A DNA stretch of 64,000 nt from Chloroflexota bacterium (GTDB lineage Bacteria > Chloroflexota > Anaerolineae > Promineifilales > Promineifilaceae). The position numbers and the translations under genes are program-made. Shown here piece by piece: positions 23,965 to 32,844 of the stretch (positions are counted from its first letter, which is position 1; each line of letters opens with the position of its first letter). The DNA lies in the NCBI GenBank assembly GCA_014584575.1, contig JACTMP010000002.1, positions 154,377 to 218,376 of the forward strand, given 5' to 3'. The notes under the pieces are model-generated. The model made no database searches and had not been told where the DNA came from. It saw only the letters and a program-made list of their open reading frames with translations.

Positions 23965-24020
23965 TCGGTGGTCGGTAATCGGTGCAATCTACTGATTACC
24001 GATTACCGATTACCGGCACG
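23965..24020. repeat. Iterated TCGGTAA-type units in direct then inverted orientation
   Basis: Units of GGTAATCGGTGATCGG are followed after a short gap by GATTACCGATTACCGATTAC, so the whole folds into a large hairpin between the aldolase and the kinase. Related units occur at 27308-27335, 58963-59002 and 61305-61335. Confidence 0.7.
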
Positions 24021-24028
24021 GAGGCCAC

Positions 24029-27000
24029 ATGGCCAGTCTCATCGGTCACACCATCAACAATCGGTACCGCTTAGAGAGCCTGCTGGGCGATGGCGGCATG
24101 GGCACGGTCTATCGCGCTTACGACGTGAATCTGGACCGTCAGGTAGCCGTCAAGCTGATGCACGCCCATTTTGCCCGCAACGAGGAGTTCCGGCAGCGGC
24201 TCATTCAAGAGGCGCGCACCGCTGCCCAACTGGATCACCCCTCAGTCGTGCGTGTGTATGATTTTGGCGAATCGGAGTCCGGGCTGTTTATTGCCATGGA
24301 GTATGTCAATGGCGGCAGCCTGCGCGATCATCTGCGCCGCTTGCAGCGTATGGGCAAGTATTTGCCGCTGGCACAGAGCCTGCAAATTGGGGCGCACATT
24401 GCCGATGCGCTGGATTACGCCCACCAGCGGGGCATCATCCACCGGGACATTAAGCCGGGTAACATCATGCTCAAACGGCTGACGCGCCCGGATGAGCCGG
24501 GTGAACAGCCATTCCGGGCCATGTTGACCGATTTTGGGCTGGTAAAACTGCAAGAGGGGGCGGAATTGACCCAGAGCGGCACGGCATTGGGCACGCCCAT
24601 TTACATGTCGCCGGAACAGTGTGGGGGGGAAACGCTAGACGGCCGTTCCGACCTCTACGGCCTGGGTGTGGTGCTGTATGAACTCTTCACCAACCGGCTG
24701 CCGTTCAACTTCCAGACATTGGCCGAGGCGCTGGCAGCGCACCAGCGCGGCGAAATGCCGCCATCGGCCCGCGAATACCGCCCCGACGTGCCCGGCATCA
24801 TAGATAACATCTTGCAACGCGCTCTGGCCAAAAGCGCCGATGACCGTTACGAAACTGGCGCCAAGATGACCGACGCTCTGCGTAGCGCCATCATCTCTTT
24901 GGAAGGCGCGCCCACCCAGATCATGGTGCGCGAGGAGATGGATATTTTGGAGCGGGTGAGCGACCCACCGCCCGGCCACGAACTGATCATCGAAACGCCC
25001 GGCCATCCCCGCAGCCTGGTGCAGCTCAGCCAGGCGGTCATTACCCTGGGCCGCCAGGCAGACAACGAGATTGTGCTGCCCGCCGAAGGCGTCTCCCGCC
25101 ACCATGCCCGTTTGCAGGCCACGGCCCTGGGTTGGGAAGTGGTAGACCTGGGCGGCATCAACGGTACCTATCTGAACGACCGCCGCCTGCGCCCGGACGA
25201 CCCCACGCCCATCTTGCCTGGTTCCCATTTGCGGGTAGGGCCGTATGAATTGACGCTGCAAGGGCCGGAAGTGGCATTACATGAACCAGACCCGGCCGAG
25301 GCGCGTACCATGATGGGTGGCACGGCCGAACAAATTACCGTGCCGCCGCAAGTAGCGGCAGCGGCTACGGTGGTTGTTCACCAGGAACCATTAGCCATTT
25401 TCCTGGCCAATGATTCCATTTCTGTAGACCCCGGTCAGCAGGCAGAACTGGTGGTGGAGGTGGTGAACCGGAGTGAGGTAGATGACCGCGTCAGCCTGCG
25501 TGTGCAGGGAATTCCGGCCAATTGGGTGGCCGCGCCCGGTCAGTTTGTGACGGTAGCGGCGGGGGCAACCGTTTCCATCCGCATTGGCATCCGGCCGCCG
25601 CGCCACCGCAGCACACCTACCGGCCGCCAACGTTTCCGGCTGGAGTTGGTATCGCAACATTACCCGGATTTGAAGGTGGGCGTGTCGGCGTCGCTGGTGT
25701 TAGGCACGTTTGTGGCTTTTGAGGCGGCCTTGGACAAACAGCAGGTGCGGATGCCGGACATATTGACGGTGACGGTGCAAAACGTGGGCAATGCGCCCGG
25801 TGACTTTAGCGTGGTAGCGCGGGACCGGCAGGGTGGGCTGCGCTTTAAGGGAGAACGCGGCCGTATTCGGCTGCAAGCGGGGCAGGCGGCGCATATTGAA
25901 CTGGAAATGATCAGCGAACAAAGCAGTCTGTTTGGCAGCAATGAGCTATACCCGTTTGAAGTAGAGGTGGTGGGTTCTGGGGGCGGGCGGCAGGTATTGG
26001 CGGGCGAGGCGTATGCCGGTTCCGCTATTCCGCCTTACTTGATCTATGCCCTGGTGTTGGTGGTGACATTTGCCTGCGCCATGATGCTCTTTGCGGTGAT
26101 TTTTAACCGGGATGTGTTGTTTGGCCGGGCTGAACCGACCGTGACGCCGACGGTGGATGCGACGCAGTTGTTTTTTGCTACGGAAACGGCCGTTATCCAA
26201 TCCACCCAAAACGCTTTTGGCACGGCCGCAGCGTTGACGGCTACGGTGATGGGCGACTCTGACGGTGATGGCCTTACCGACGCTGAAGAGCGACTCATCG
26301 GCACCGACCCCTTCAACCCAGACTCCGATGGTGACGGTTTGCGAGATGGTGAGGAAGTAAAAATCTATGGCACAAATCCGCTTAACCGGGATACGGATGG
26401 CGACTTATTGAATGATGGCGACGAGGTGCGTATCCATCGCACCGACCCCAAGAACCCGGATACGGACGGGGGCGGGGTGCGCGATGGCGTAGAAGTAGAC
26501 CGGGGTACGAATCCGTTAGACCCCACGGACGACTTCCCGCCGACGGCCACCGGTACCGCCGGCCCCACGGCCACCTGGACAAACACGCCCCCGCCCGCAG
26601 CGACGGCCACCTGGACGAATACGCCGCCACCTTCGGCCACTTTTACGGCGACGCCTACCGCCTCGGCGACGCCTACCGCCTCGGCGACGCCTACCGCCTC
26701 GGCGACGCCCACAGCCACCGATACACCCACTATCACCCCCACGCCCAATCCGTTGATCGGCTGCCTGCCGGCGCCGCCAAACATAGACGGCGTCTTTAAT
26801 CCGGCGGAATGGCCGACGCTGCCACTGGCGCAGTTTAACCCGGTGGGCAATCCCTCAGCGCTGGCGCAGGTGTACATGGGGCGCAATGGGCAAAATTTGT
26901 ATCTGGTGTTCCTGGTAAATGACGCCACCAATGATCCAAATGATACGGTGCAGGCATATATTGATGTGTTGGGTAACGGTGGCGACCCGGATGGGGCCGA

Positions 27001-27310
27001 CCGGTTTTTTATTGTGCAGCGGGATGGGGTCACGGCCGTGCAAGCCGGTATTGGCAGTAACTCGGATGGACTGACCTGGAATTCGGCTTACACCAGCACC
27101 AACTGGAACGCGGCGATAGGCGAAGCGGCCGGGGTGCAATGGGTGGCGGAAATACAAATTAACGTACCGGCGGAAATGCCTTCACTGGCGCCGACCTATG
27201 GCCTGATGTTCCAGGTGTTGTATCCGGTGGAAACGGCCGTGTGGCCGGCCGATGCCAATGCGGTGAATGTGAATAGCTGGCTGCGTGTGGATGGGGCGGT
27301 TTGCCCGTGA
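24029..27310 (+). CDS. Transmembrane Ser/Thr protein kinase with FHA, TSP3 and CBM9-like domains
   Basis: 1093 residues. The kinase domain (about 8-270) has the Gly loop [23 protein letters not shown], the catalytic loop HRDIKPGN (about 138), DFGLVKL and SPEQC. An FHA domain follows (about 325-405, [20 protein letters not shown]), then two Ig-like domains, a transmembrane segment (about 670-692), calcium-binding thrombospondin-3 repeats (about 744-834, [20 protein letters not shown]), a Thr/Pro/Ala linker and a C-terminal CBM9-like domain (about 905-1093). Thus signalling inside and carbohydrate or surface binding outside are linked in one chain. The linker contains three exact 18-nt DNA repeats. 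Confidence 0.9.
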   Translation: MASLIGHTINNRYRLESLLGDGGMGTVYRAYDVNLDRQVAVKLMHAHFARNEEFRQRLIQEARTAAQLDHPSVVRVYDFGESESGLFIAMEYVNGGSLRDHLRRLQRMGKYLPLAQSLQIGAHIADALDYAHQRGIIHRDIKPGNIMLKRLTRPDEPGEQPFRAMLTDFGLVKLQEGAELTQSGTALGTPIYMSPEQCGGETLDGRSDLYGLGVVLYELFTNRLPFNFQTLAEALAAHQRGEMPPSAREYRPDVPGIIDNILQRALAKSADDRYETGAKMTDALRSAIISLEGAPTQIMVREEMDILERVSDPPPGHELIIETPGHPRSLVQLSQAVITLGRQADNEIVLPAEGVSRHHARLQATALGWEVVDLGGINGTYLNDRRLRPDDPTPILPGSHLRVGPYELTLQGPEVALHEPDPAEARTMMGGTAEQITVPPQVAAAATVVVHQEPLAIFLANDSISVDPGQQAELVVEVVNRSEVDDRVSLRVQGIPANWVAAPGQFVTVAAGATVSIRIGIRPPRHRSTPTGRQRFRLELVSQHYPDLKVGVSASLVLGTFVAFEAALDKQQVRMPDILTVTVQNVGNAPGDFSVVARDRQGGLRFKGERGRIRLQAGQAAHIELEMISEQSSLFGSNELYPFEVEVVGSGGGRQVLAGEAYAGSAIPPYLIYALVLVVTFACAMMLFAVIFNRDVLFGRAEPTVTPTVDATQLFFATETAVIQSTQNAFGTAAALTATVMGDSDGDGLTDAEERLIGTDPFNPDSDGDGLRDGEEVKIYGTNPLNRDTDGDLLNDGDEVRIHRTDPKNPDTDGGGVRDGVEVDRGTNPLDPTDDFPPTATGTAGPTATWTNTPPPAATATWTNTPPPSATFTATPTASATPTASATPTASATPTATDTPTITPTPNPLIGCLPAPPNIDGVFNPAEWPTLPLAQFNPVGNPSALAQVYMGRNGQNLYLVFLVNDATNDPNDTVQAYIDVLGNGGDPDGADRFFIVQRDGVTAVQAGIGSNSDGLTWNSAYTSTNWNAAIGEAAGVQWVAEIQINVPAEMPSLAPTYGLMFQVLYPVETAVWPADANAVNVNSWLRVDGAVCP
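26647..26700 (+). repeat. Three exact 18-nt tandem repeats in the kinase linker
   Basis: The unit GGCGACGCCTACCGCCTC is repeated three times in frame, giving ATPTAS repeats in the extracellular linker. The repeat number can change without breaking the frame. Confidence 0.85.
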
Positions 27311-27355
27311 TCGGTAATCGGTTCTCGGTTATCGGTGACCCGTGGGGGTGGTGCG

Positions 27356-28006
27356 ATGGGGCAGAGTTTTGATCTTCAAGAGATGCGGAGCCGGTGGGTT
27401 TCCCTGGTAGGGGAGCTAGGTGTAAGCGAGCATGTAGCCGATTCCGTTTTTGGGGAATTGGCGGCGCATTATCAGACGGACGGCCGTGCCTACCACAATC
27501 TGGCGCATGTGCAGCAGGTACTCACCTCGGCGGAAGCAGTAGCAGGACAGGCGGTGGACTGGTCGGCCGTGCAACTGGCAATCTGGTTTCACGATGTGGT
27601 CTATGTGCCCGGCGCGCCGGACAATGAAGCCCAAAGCGCCCACTATGCCCGCCGTATGCTGCAAAGCTGGCAATTGTCCGAGCCGATCATTCAGTCGGTG
27701 GAGCAACTGATTCTGGCAACCGCGTTAAACGGCGCGGCTCCCCATCACCCGGATGCTCCCCTGATTCAAGATGCGGATATTGCCACACTGGGCTGGCCGC
27801 CGGATGCGTACCGGGGCTATGCCCAGGCCATCCGCCAGGAGTTTGCCCATGTGCCAGAGGAGGATTATCGGCACGGCCGTAGCCAAATCCTCACCCACTT
27901 CCTACAAAAACCCCGCCTCTACCACACCGACCACTTTTTTACCCACCTGGAAGCACAGGCGCGGGTGAACATTTATCAGGAACTACAAGCCCTCAAGGAG
28001 GCTTGA
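27356..28006 (+). CDS. HD-superfamily metal-dependent phosphohydrolase-like protein
   Basis: 216 residues from ATG 27356, preceded by GGGGGTGGTGCG. Metal-site motifs are AYHNLAHVQQVL, WFHDVVYVPGAPDNEAQSA, and a later DADIATLG, in the order of predicted HD hydrolases (COG4339-like). It is cytosolic; its substrate is unknown and may be a nucleotide. It is separated from the kinase by TCGGTAA-type repeats. The end is 28 bases from the methyltransferase gene. Confidence 0.85.
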   Translation: MGQSFDLQEMRSRWVSLVGELGVSEHVADSVFGELAAHYQTDGRAYHNLAHVQQVLTSAEAVAGQAVDWSAVQLAIWFHDVVYVPGAPDNEAQSAHYARRMLQSWQLSEPIIQSVEQLILATALNGAAPHHPDAPLIQDADIATLGWPPDAYRGYAQAIRQEFAHVPEEDYRHGRSQILTHFLQKPRLYHTDHFFTHLEAQARVNIYQELQALKEA

Positions 28007-28033
28007 ACACTCCAAAAAGGCTATAATACGATC

Positions 28034-29107
28034 ATGCAGATTCCAAATGAGACACCTTACTTTACCTCAGAATCGGGACGTGCGTATTTGGGTGATTCAT
28101 CATGCCTGTTAACACGAATACCTGATCATTCCATTGACCTCATTTGCACCTCTCCACCTTTTGCCCTGTTACGCCAGAAGGCTTATGGTAATGTTCATGC
28201 CAGCGAGTATGTTGATTGGTTTATGGGCTTTGCCAGAGAGTTTGCCCGTATCTTAAAGCCAAAGGGTTCTCTATTCATTGATATTGGCGGGACTTGGGTC
28301 AAAGGGGTGCCTGTTAGAAGCCTCTACCATTATGAACTGGTAATCCGGCTATGTGAGCCTGTTGAAGCGGGTGGGGGAGGGTATTATCTGGCTCAGGAAC
28401 TCTACTGGTACAATCCGGCCAAGTTGCCTACACCAGCGGAGTGGGTGACGGTGCGGCGTGAACGAGTTAAAGATGCTGTGAATACTGTGTGGTGGTTATG
28501 TTTGCATCCGCACCCTAAAGCGAATAATCGTGGCGTGTTGAAGCCGTATAGTGAGGCTCAAATTAAGTTGATGGAGCAGGGGTACAAGCCAAAGAAACGG
28601 CCGTCAGAACATGACATTAGTGACAAATTTGCCCAAGATAATAACGGGGCTATTCCTCCCAACTTGATTAACGACCAGAACTCTCCCGATAATGAAATTG
28701 GAGAAGCTGTTCTCCTACCCGTCAATGTCATTTCCGCTTCCAATACATCCAGTAATGACCAATATCTGCGGCTCTGCCGTGAAAATGGTGTTGCGCCACA
28801 TCCCGCCCGATTCCCAAAAGCTTTGCCGGAGTTTGCTATTGGTCTGTGTACTGAGGTGGGGGATGTGGTGTTAGACCCATTTGCTGGTAGCAACATGACC
28901 GGATATGTAGCGGAGATGATGGGTAGAAAATGGATTGCTATTGAACAAAACGAAGAATACTTGAGAGGCGCCGCCTATAGATTTGCCCACAATGGACAAC
29001 ATAAGCCGGTCGAGCCAGCCGAGACTGTGACTCAAAAAACATTATTTGAACTCCCCCCGCCGCAAAAACATATCTTGCGTGATGAAGAAGCTGAATATCT
29101 GGAATGA
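28034..29107 (+). CDS. DNA methyltransferase, N4-cytosine or N6-adenine type (restriction-modification)
   Basis: 357 residues, beta-class order: motif IV TSPPF at 39-43 comes first and the SAM-binding motif DPFAGSNMTG follows near residue 287. TSPP is more typical of N4-cytosine than of N6-adenine enzymes. A variable target-recognition part (about 150-260) lies between. It overlaps the next gene, a putative nuclease, by four bases (ATGA), the classic layout of a type II restriction-modification pair. The recognition sequence cannot be read from the protein. Confidence 0.9.
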   Translation: MQIPNETPYFTSESGRAYLGDSSCLLTRIPDHSIDLICTSPPFALLRQKAYGNVHASEYVDWFMGFAREFARILKPKGSLFIDIGGTWVKGVPVRSLYHYELVIRLCEPVEAGGGGYYLAQELYWYNPAKLPTPAEWVTVRRERVKDAVNTVWWLCLHPHPKANNRGVLKPYSEAQIKLMEQGYKPKKRPSEHDISDKFAQDNNGAIPPNLINDQNSPDNEIGEAVLLPVNVISASNTSSNDQYLRLCRENGVAPHPARFPKALPEFAIGLCTEVGDVVLDPFAGSNMTGYVAEMMGRKWIAIEQNEEYLRGAAYRFAHNGQHKPVEPAETVTQKTLFELPPPQKHILRDEEAEYLE

Positions 29108-30594
29108 CAACCACCAAACCGCGCCGGTTCACCTATGGTGACCAATTCGATCCCAAAAAATACGCTCTGACCGATCTGTTGCAGTTATGTGTGGAGAACG
29201 CGCCAGACCGGTATCAGTTGCAGACAACCATTCGCGCCCAATACTATGAAGGGTATGGCCACGATCCAGTGCAGCGTGATGAGAATTCGACCAAGATGGC
29301 GATGAATTGTCTGCTTTCGCTCAATGCTTACGGTCTGATACAGTTGGCCGATGCCGGCAAGAGTTATGTGGTCACAGACTTAACCCGCCGGCTGTTGTTG
29401 ATCCGTCACAATCCTGATGCGGTTCATCGTGAGTTTGCGATACATATTCTCACCAATTTGGAAGGCCTGTTGCTGGCGCGGTTGATTGAGAACATTCGCG
29501 CCAGAGGGGAACAAGTGACTTTGGAGTATCTTGGGGAAGAATTGAACGATTTGGGCGTCAAAATTCCGCCAAATTCTACCTATATCAGCACGATGCGTGA
29601 GTGGTTGGCCCAGGCTGGCGCTTTTCGAGCAACTGGTTACGAGGTTAATTGGGACGTTATCTACAACCTGTTACAAGTGGATGCTGATACGATAGATGAA
29701 CTATACAAGCTAACGGCCGAACAAAAACATTTCCTCCTGTCACTGGTAAGTCTGGATGTCCGCGAGTTCACCCCCTCGAACAAGATTGCCAACCATACAC
29801 GCAGTGTTTACAAAATCCGTCTGACCACGAAGAACCTTGTTAAGGATGTGCTTGAGCCTTTGGTGTCTCTGGGTCTGATTGACACAAGAAAAACAACGGG
29901 CGGCAGGGGAGCTAAACCCCATTTGGTGCGTCTCACCGAGAAGTCACAAACGGAGATATTAGAGCCTCTGGTTCAAAATCTGGCGCAGGTCACAGAGTTA
30001 ACTTCAGCCGAATTGAATCGCCCATTTGAAGAGGTAGTAGCGGAATTGAATAATCCAGCCAAACATGAAAGGGGCAAGGCCCTTGAGTTGTTAGCCATCT
30101 GGATCATCCGCTTATTGGGTTTGCGTTTCTCGAAATGGCGGCTCAGGCATTGGGAAGCCACGGGGGGTGGCGAGGTTGATGTGCTGGCTGCATCCGACAA
30201 AATTGTTTACAGCCGTTGGCAGATCCAATGTAAGAATCAGCAAAGCAAAGTGGGTGTAGATGTTATTGCCAAAGAAGTTGGTTTAACTTTTCTCACCAAA
30301 GCTGACGTTATCATGGTGGTGACAACAAGCAAATTTGCCAGTGACGCCGTCAATTACGCTAATCAAATCAACGATGTGAGCCGCTATTACGTCATATTGC
30401 TTGAAGATGACGATGTCAGACGGATTGCCGAGGATAAGACTCGTATTGTGGAAATTCTCAATATCAAAGCCCGACGCACATTTGCCAAACGGGAGTTGGG
30501 CATGAGTGATACCGAAGACCTGTTCCTGGAAGCCAGTGAACCAGAAACGATAGAAGAAATCGAATCTCTCATTGAAGAAGCATCACGGCCGTAA
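29104..30594 (+). CDS. Restriction endonuclease with C-terminal PD-(D/E)XK domain
   Basis: 496 residues. The N-terminal part (about 1-290) has winged-helix segments (for example KQHFLLSLVSL and KSQTEILEPLVQN) that probably read DNA. The C-terminal nuclease domain (about 320-440) has the E-x-W region RHWEATGGGEVDVLAAS and WQIQCKNQQSK, a D-x(n)-QxK active site of the Mrr-like PD-(D/E)XK type. It is translationally coupled to the methyltransferase. The base composition is a little lower in GC than that of its neighbours, and the pair may be recently acquired. Confidence 0.82.
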   Translation: MTTTKPRRFTYGDQFDPKKYALTDLLQLCVENAPDRYQLQTTIRAQYYEGYGHDPVQRDENSTKMAMNCLLSLNAYGLIQLADAGKSYVVTDLTRRLLLIRHNPDAVHREFAIHILTNLEGLLLARLIENIRARGEQVTLEYLGEELNDLGVKIPPNSTYISTMREWLAQAGAFRATGYEVNWDVIYNLLQVDADTIDELYKLTAEQKHFLLSLVSLDVREFTPSNKIANHTRSVYKIRLTTKNLVKDVLEPLVSLGLIDTRKTTGGRGAKPHLVRLTEKSQTEILEPLVQNLAQVTELTSAELNRPFEEVVAELNNPAKHERGKALELLAIWIIRLLGLRFSKWRLRHWEATGGGEVDVLAASDKIVYSRWQIQCKNQQSKVGVDVIAKEVGLTFLTKADVIMVVTTSKFASDAVNYANQINDVSRYYVILLEDDDVRRIAEDKTRIVEILNIKARRTFAKRELGMSDTEDLFLEASEPETIEEIESLIEEASRP

Positions 30595-30600
30595 GGTAAC

Positions 30601-30633
30601 AACCCTGACAGGTCTGCCAGACCTGTCAGGGTT
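30601..30633. terminator. Perfect 16-bp palindrome between convergent genes
   Basis: AACCCTGACAGGTCTG (30601-30616), one loop base, then CAGACCTGTCAGGGTT (30618-30633). It lies between the restriction gene and the convergent DUF2330 gene, where a bidirectional terminator is needed. Related palindromes occur at 43163 and 52632. Confidence 0.6.
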
Positions 30634-30637
30634 ATGG

Positions 30638-31852
30638 CTAACGCGAGCGACGGCCGATCCAGAACGCGCCGCCGATGACCAGCCCCAGCAGTGCCAGACA
30701 GCACATCCCCACCAACAAACCGCCAATAAAACTGCCACCACCAATGCGCGAAACGGAATTGTCGCTAAAGACGGCGGGCAGAATGCCGCCGCTGCCGTCT
30801 CGTTCACAATCATATTGTCCCCGGCTGTTGGAGAGGTCGTGAATGTTGAAGACGTTGGCGCGGTCTTCATATTTGAAGACGGGGTCAACGGTCATTTCTT
30901 CCGGGGAGATGACGGTGTTGAGGCGGGTGAGGTATTTGTGACGGCCGTTTAACTCTTGCAACAACGGGTCAACAAACGCCGTCTCGCTGGTGGGGGCGGC
31001 GTATTCGGTGATGAATGCTCGCCCGCCCATCTCATTTGCCTTTTCGCCCATCAACTGCCGGTAATTGGTGCCGCCAAAGGTGAAAAAGGTGATCTCGCTG
31101 TCGTCAATCTCAAAGTGCCCATAATTGGCGGGCACGGCCTGTTGCTCGGCAAAGACCCAGGTGATGACGGCCATGTCCGGGTTGGCGGCCACGGCCGTGA
31201 GCCGCAGCGGAATCATCGGCGCTTCCGAGGGATAGGTGATGGCGATAGGGGCAATGTCTTGTACGCCAAACTCCGGGGCCAACCGCATGGCTAAAAAGAC
31301 AAACCCCTCTTGCACATACACATCAATCAACGGCTCCATCTCCGGCGTCACCCGGTAGCCATTGTCAATGAGCCAGTTTGTTAACTCATCCGGGTTGGCC
31401 GAGCCAACCACCACGAAGCCATACGGCCCTACCTCCCCTTCGGCAAACACTTCTACGCCGGCCGGGGCCGCCCCTTCGGCCATATCCACGGACATCATCA
31501 CCTGGGCGCACTCTGGCGCGGGTGGGGGGATGAAGACGGGGTTGGTGGCCAGTTCCAGTTCGGTGAAGGCGGTCACGGCCGTTTCCGGCACAGCGATATC
31601 CTCATTCCCAATTGGCTCCGGCAGCGGCAAAATCCAGCTAAAGTCCTCGTCAAAACCGGTGTACTCAATTTGCACAATGGCCGTCACCGTGCCATCGCCA
31701 TTCTGGGTAAAAATAATACGTTCGGCGTTTTGGTCTACCGGATTATTCCGGCAAAACAATCCACCGCAGGCATGTAACGGCCGTACCAGCAAAAATATCA
31801 CCAGCGGCACCATCAACAACCCTATAAATCGCATCCATTGTTTGCTCTTCAT
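30638..31852 (-). CDS. DUF2330 family membrane-anchored protein
   Basis: 404 residues. A signal peptide (about 8-28, LLMVPLVIFLLVRPLHA) is followed directly by CGGLFCRNNPVDQNAERIIF, the hallmark of DUF2330. Then come FDEDFSWILPLP and TAFTELELATNP. The C-terminus has a Gly-rich transmembrane helix (about 372-396) and the tail GRRSR, so it is surface-exposed and membrane-tethered. Function of the family is not known. Monocistronic. Confidence 0.88.
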   Translation of the reverse strand: MKSKQWMRFIGLLMVPLVIFLLVRPLHACGGLFCRNNPVDQNAERIIFTQNGDGTVTAIVQIEYTGFDEDFSWILPLPEPIGNEDIAVPETAVTAFTELELATNPVFIPPPAPECAQVMMSVDMAEGAAPAGVEVFAEGEVGPYGFVVVGSANPDELTNWLIDNGYRVTPEMEPLIDVYVQEGFVFLAMRLAPEFGVQDIAPIAITYPSEAPMIPLRLTAVAANPDMAVITWVFAEQQAVPANYGHFEIDDSEITFFTFGGTNYRQLMGEKANEMGGRAFITEYAAPTSETAFVDPLLQELNGRHKYLTRLNTVISPEEMTVDPVFKYEDRANVFNIHDLSNSRGQYDCERDGSGGILPAVFSDNSVSRIGGGSFIGGLLVGMCCLALLGLVIGGAFWIGRRSR

Positions 31853-31977
31853 CTGCTGCCTCCTTGGGAGAATTAGGAATTATGAATTAGGAATTACGAA
31901 GAAGTTGCCGATACCATACGGATATGATATGTGGCGACAGGGCTGTGTGCAATGGGCGTTTTTGCAGATCAGCGATT

Positions 31978-32100
31978 CTCGATCTGACACAATCAGGCGA
32001 TTGAAATCGCAGCAACAGAAAGCAAAGCCGACCTTCGTCGGCTAAGGACAGTCGGCGAAGGCCGACTTTGCCCTATGTAGGTGCAGATTTATCTGCCGCA
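31978..32100 (-). repeat. 152-bp palindromic element, copy 2, reverse orientation
   Basis: Reads on the plus strand as the reverse complement of copy 1: TCTGACACAATCAGGCGATT, then CAAAGCCGACCTTCGTCGGC, GAAGGCCGACTTTG and GTGCAGATTTATCTGCCGC. Its right terminal repeat is lost and replaced by a tandem duplication. Confidence 0.75.
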
Positions 32101-32180
32101 TTGTGGAATATGCGATTGGAAGGCCGACTTTGCCCTATGTAGGTGCAGATTTATCTGCCGCATTGTGGAATATGCGATTG
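32057..32180 (+). repeat. 62-bp exact tandem duplication
   Basis: Two adjacent identical units, 32057-32118 and 32119-32180, each starting GAAGGCCGACTTTGCCCTAT and ending GGAATATGCGATTG. The unit contains one end of the palindromic element. Confidence 0.85.
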
Positions 32181-32239
32181 CCCTCATCCCATCACCCAAT
32201 CGCCTGACGGCCGTACCCATTCTGCGCTACAATAACCGT

Positions 32240-32764
32240 ATGGTAGCATTGAACATTCCCGGCGTAATGGTAGAAGAGAATACGGAGCGGCTCAAGATTG
32301 TAGTTCCCCTGAAACGAAAATGGGTCTATCTGGCAATATATTCAACGATGCTGATCATCTGGGTGGGCATGGTGGTATACGGCCTCATTTTCACCTGGCA
32401 GATGGCCTTTTCCGGGGCGCGTTTTGCGTTTGCGTTTACGGCGCTGTTGCTGCTATTCCTGTTTTTGCTCTACCGGTTGGGGCGCACCATCTGGCGGCAG
32501 TGGCAGTATTATGTGGCCGGCCGCGAGATATTGTTTCTCTTTGAAGACCATCTGGTCATCCGCCGCCCCGTCTCCCTGTTGGGCATTACTACCGCGTATG
32601 ATCGGCCGTACATACGGCCGTTCTACTACGACGAGTCCCAACACAGCCCCGCTTTTGAATATGGCAACCTGTACGTCCTGTTTGCCGTCGGCCTGCCCCG
32701 CGCTGAGGCGGAAGAGTTGGTGGGGTTTTTGAACAGCCGGTATTTTCCTGATGATGACAATTAG
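32240..32764 (+). CDS. Two-TM protein with PH-like cytosolic domain, unknown
   Basis: 174 residues from ATG 32240; the frame runs further upstream but that part is repeat DNA. Two transmembrane segments (about 27-48 and 56-76) are followed by a beta-rich domain (about 85-165, with the segments YYVAGREILFLFEDHLVIRR, GLPRAEAEELVGFLNSRYF) resembling a membrane-anchored PH-like fold. No family is certain. It is followed by an iterated-repeat hairpin. Confidence 0.75.
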   Translation: MVALNIPGVMVEENTERLKIVVPLKRKWVYLAIYSTMLIIWVGMVVYGLIFTWQMAFSGARFAFAFTALLLLFLFLLYRLGRTIWRQWQYYVAGREILFLFEDHLVIRRPVSLLGITTAYDRPYIRPFYYDESQHSPAFEYGNLYVLFAVGLPRAEAEELVGFLNSRYFPDDDN

Positions 32765-32833
32765 AGATTAGGAGATTAAGAGATTAAGAGATTGAGCAAT
32801 CTCCCAATCTCTCAATCTCTCAATCTCCCATTC
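32765..32833. repeat. Iterated GAGATTAA-type units folding into a hairpin
   Basis: Four units of roughly GAGATTAA / GAGATTGAG are followed by the inverse units CAATCTCCCAATCTC and TCAATCTC. The array fills the whole gap between two genes and could end transcription. Similar units lie at 52331-52372, 52552-52580 and 58205-58245. Confidence 0.7.
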
Positions 32834-32844
32834 CCCTTCTTCCC

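Larger units (their letters stand above)
31853..32239. other. Intergenic region with repeat copies
   Basis: No gene. It holds iterated AATTAGGAATTATG-type units (about 31868-31903), a reverse-orientation copy of the 152-bp element (31978 onward) and a 62-bp exact tandem duplication (32057-32180). Confidence 0.7.

Noticed and set aside
23965..24020. CRISPR array
   Set aside because: Units are 7-16 nt, degenerate and contiguous, with no spacers; no cas genes anywhere in the window.
32081..32239. N-terminal extension of the two-TM protein at 32240
   Set aside because: The extension is translated repeat DNA (the 62-bp duplication and element end); ATG 32240 starts the membrane protein proper.
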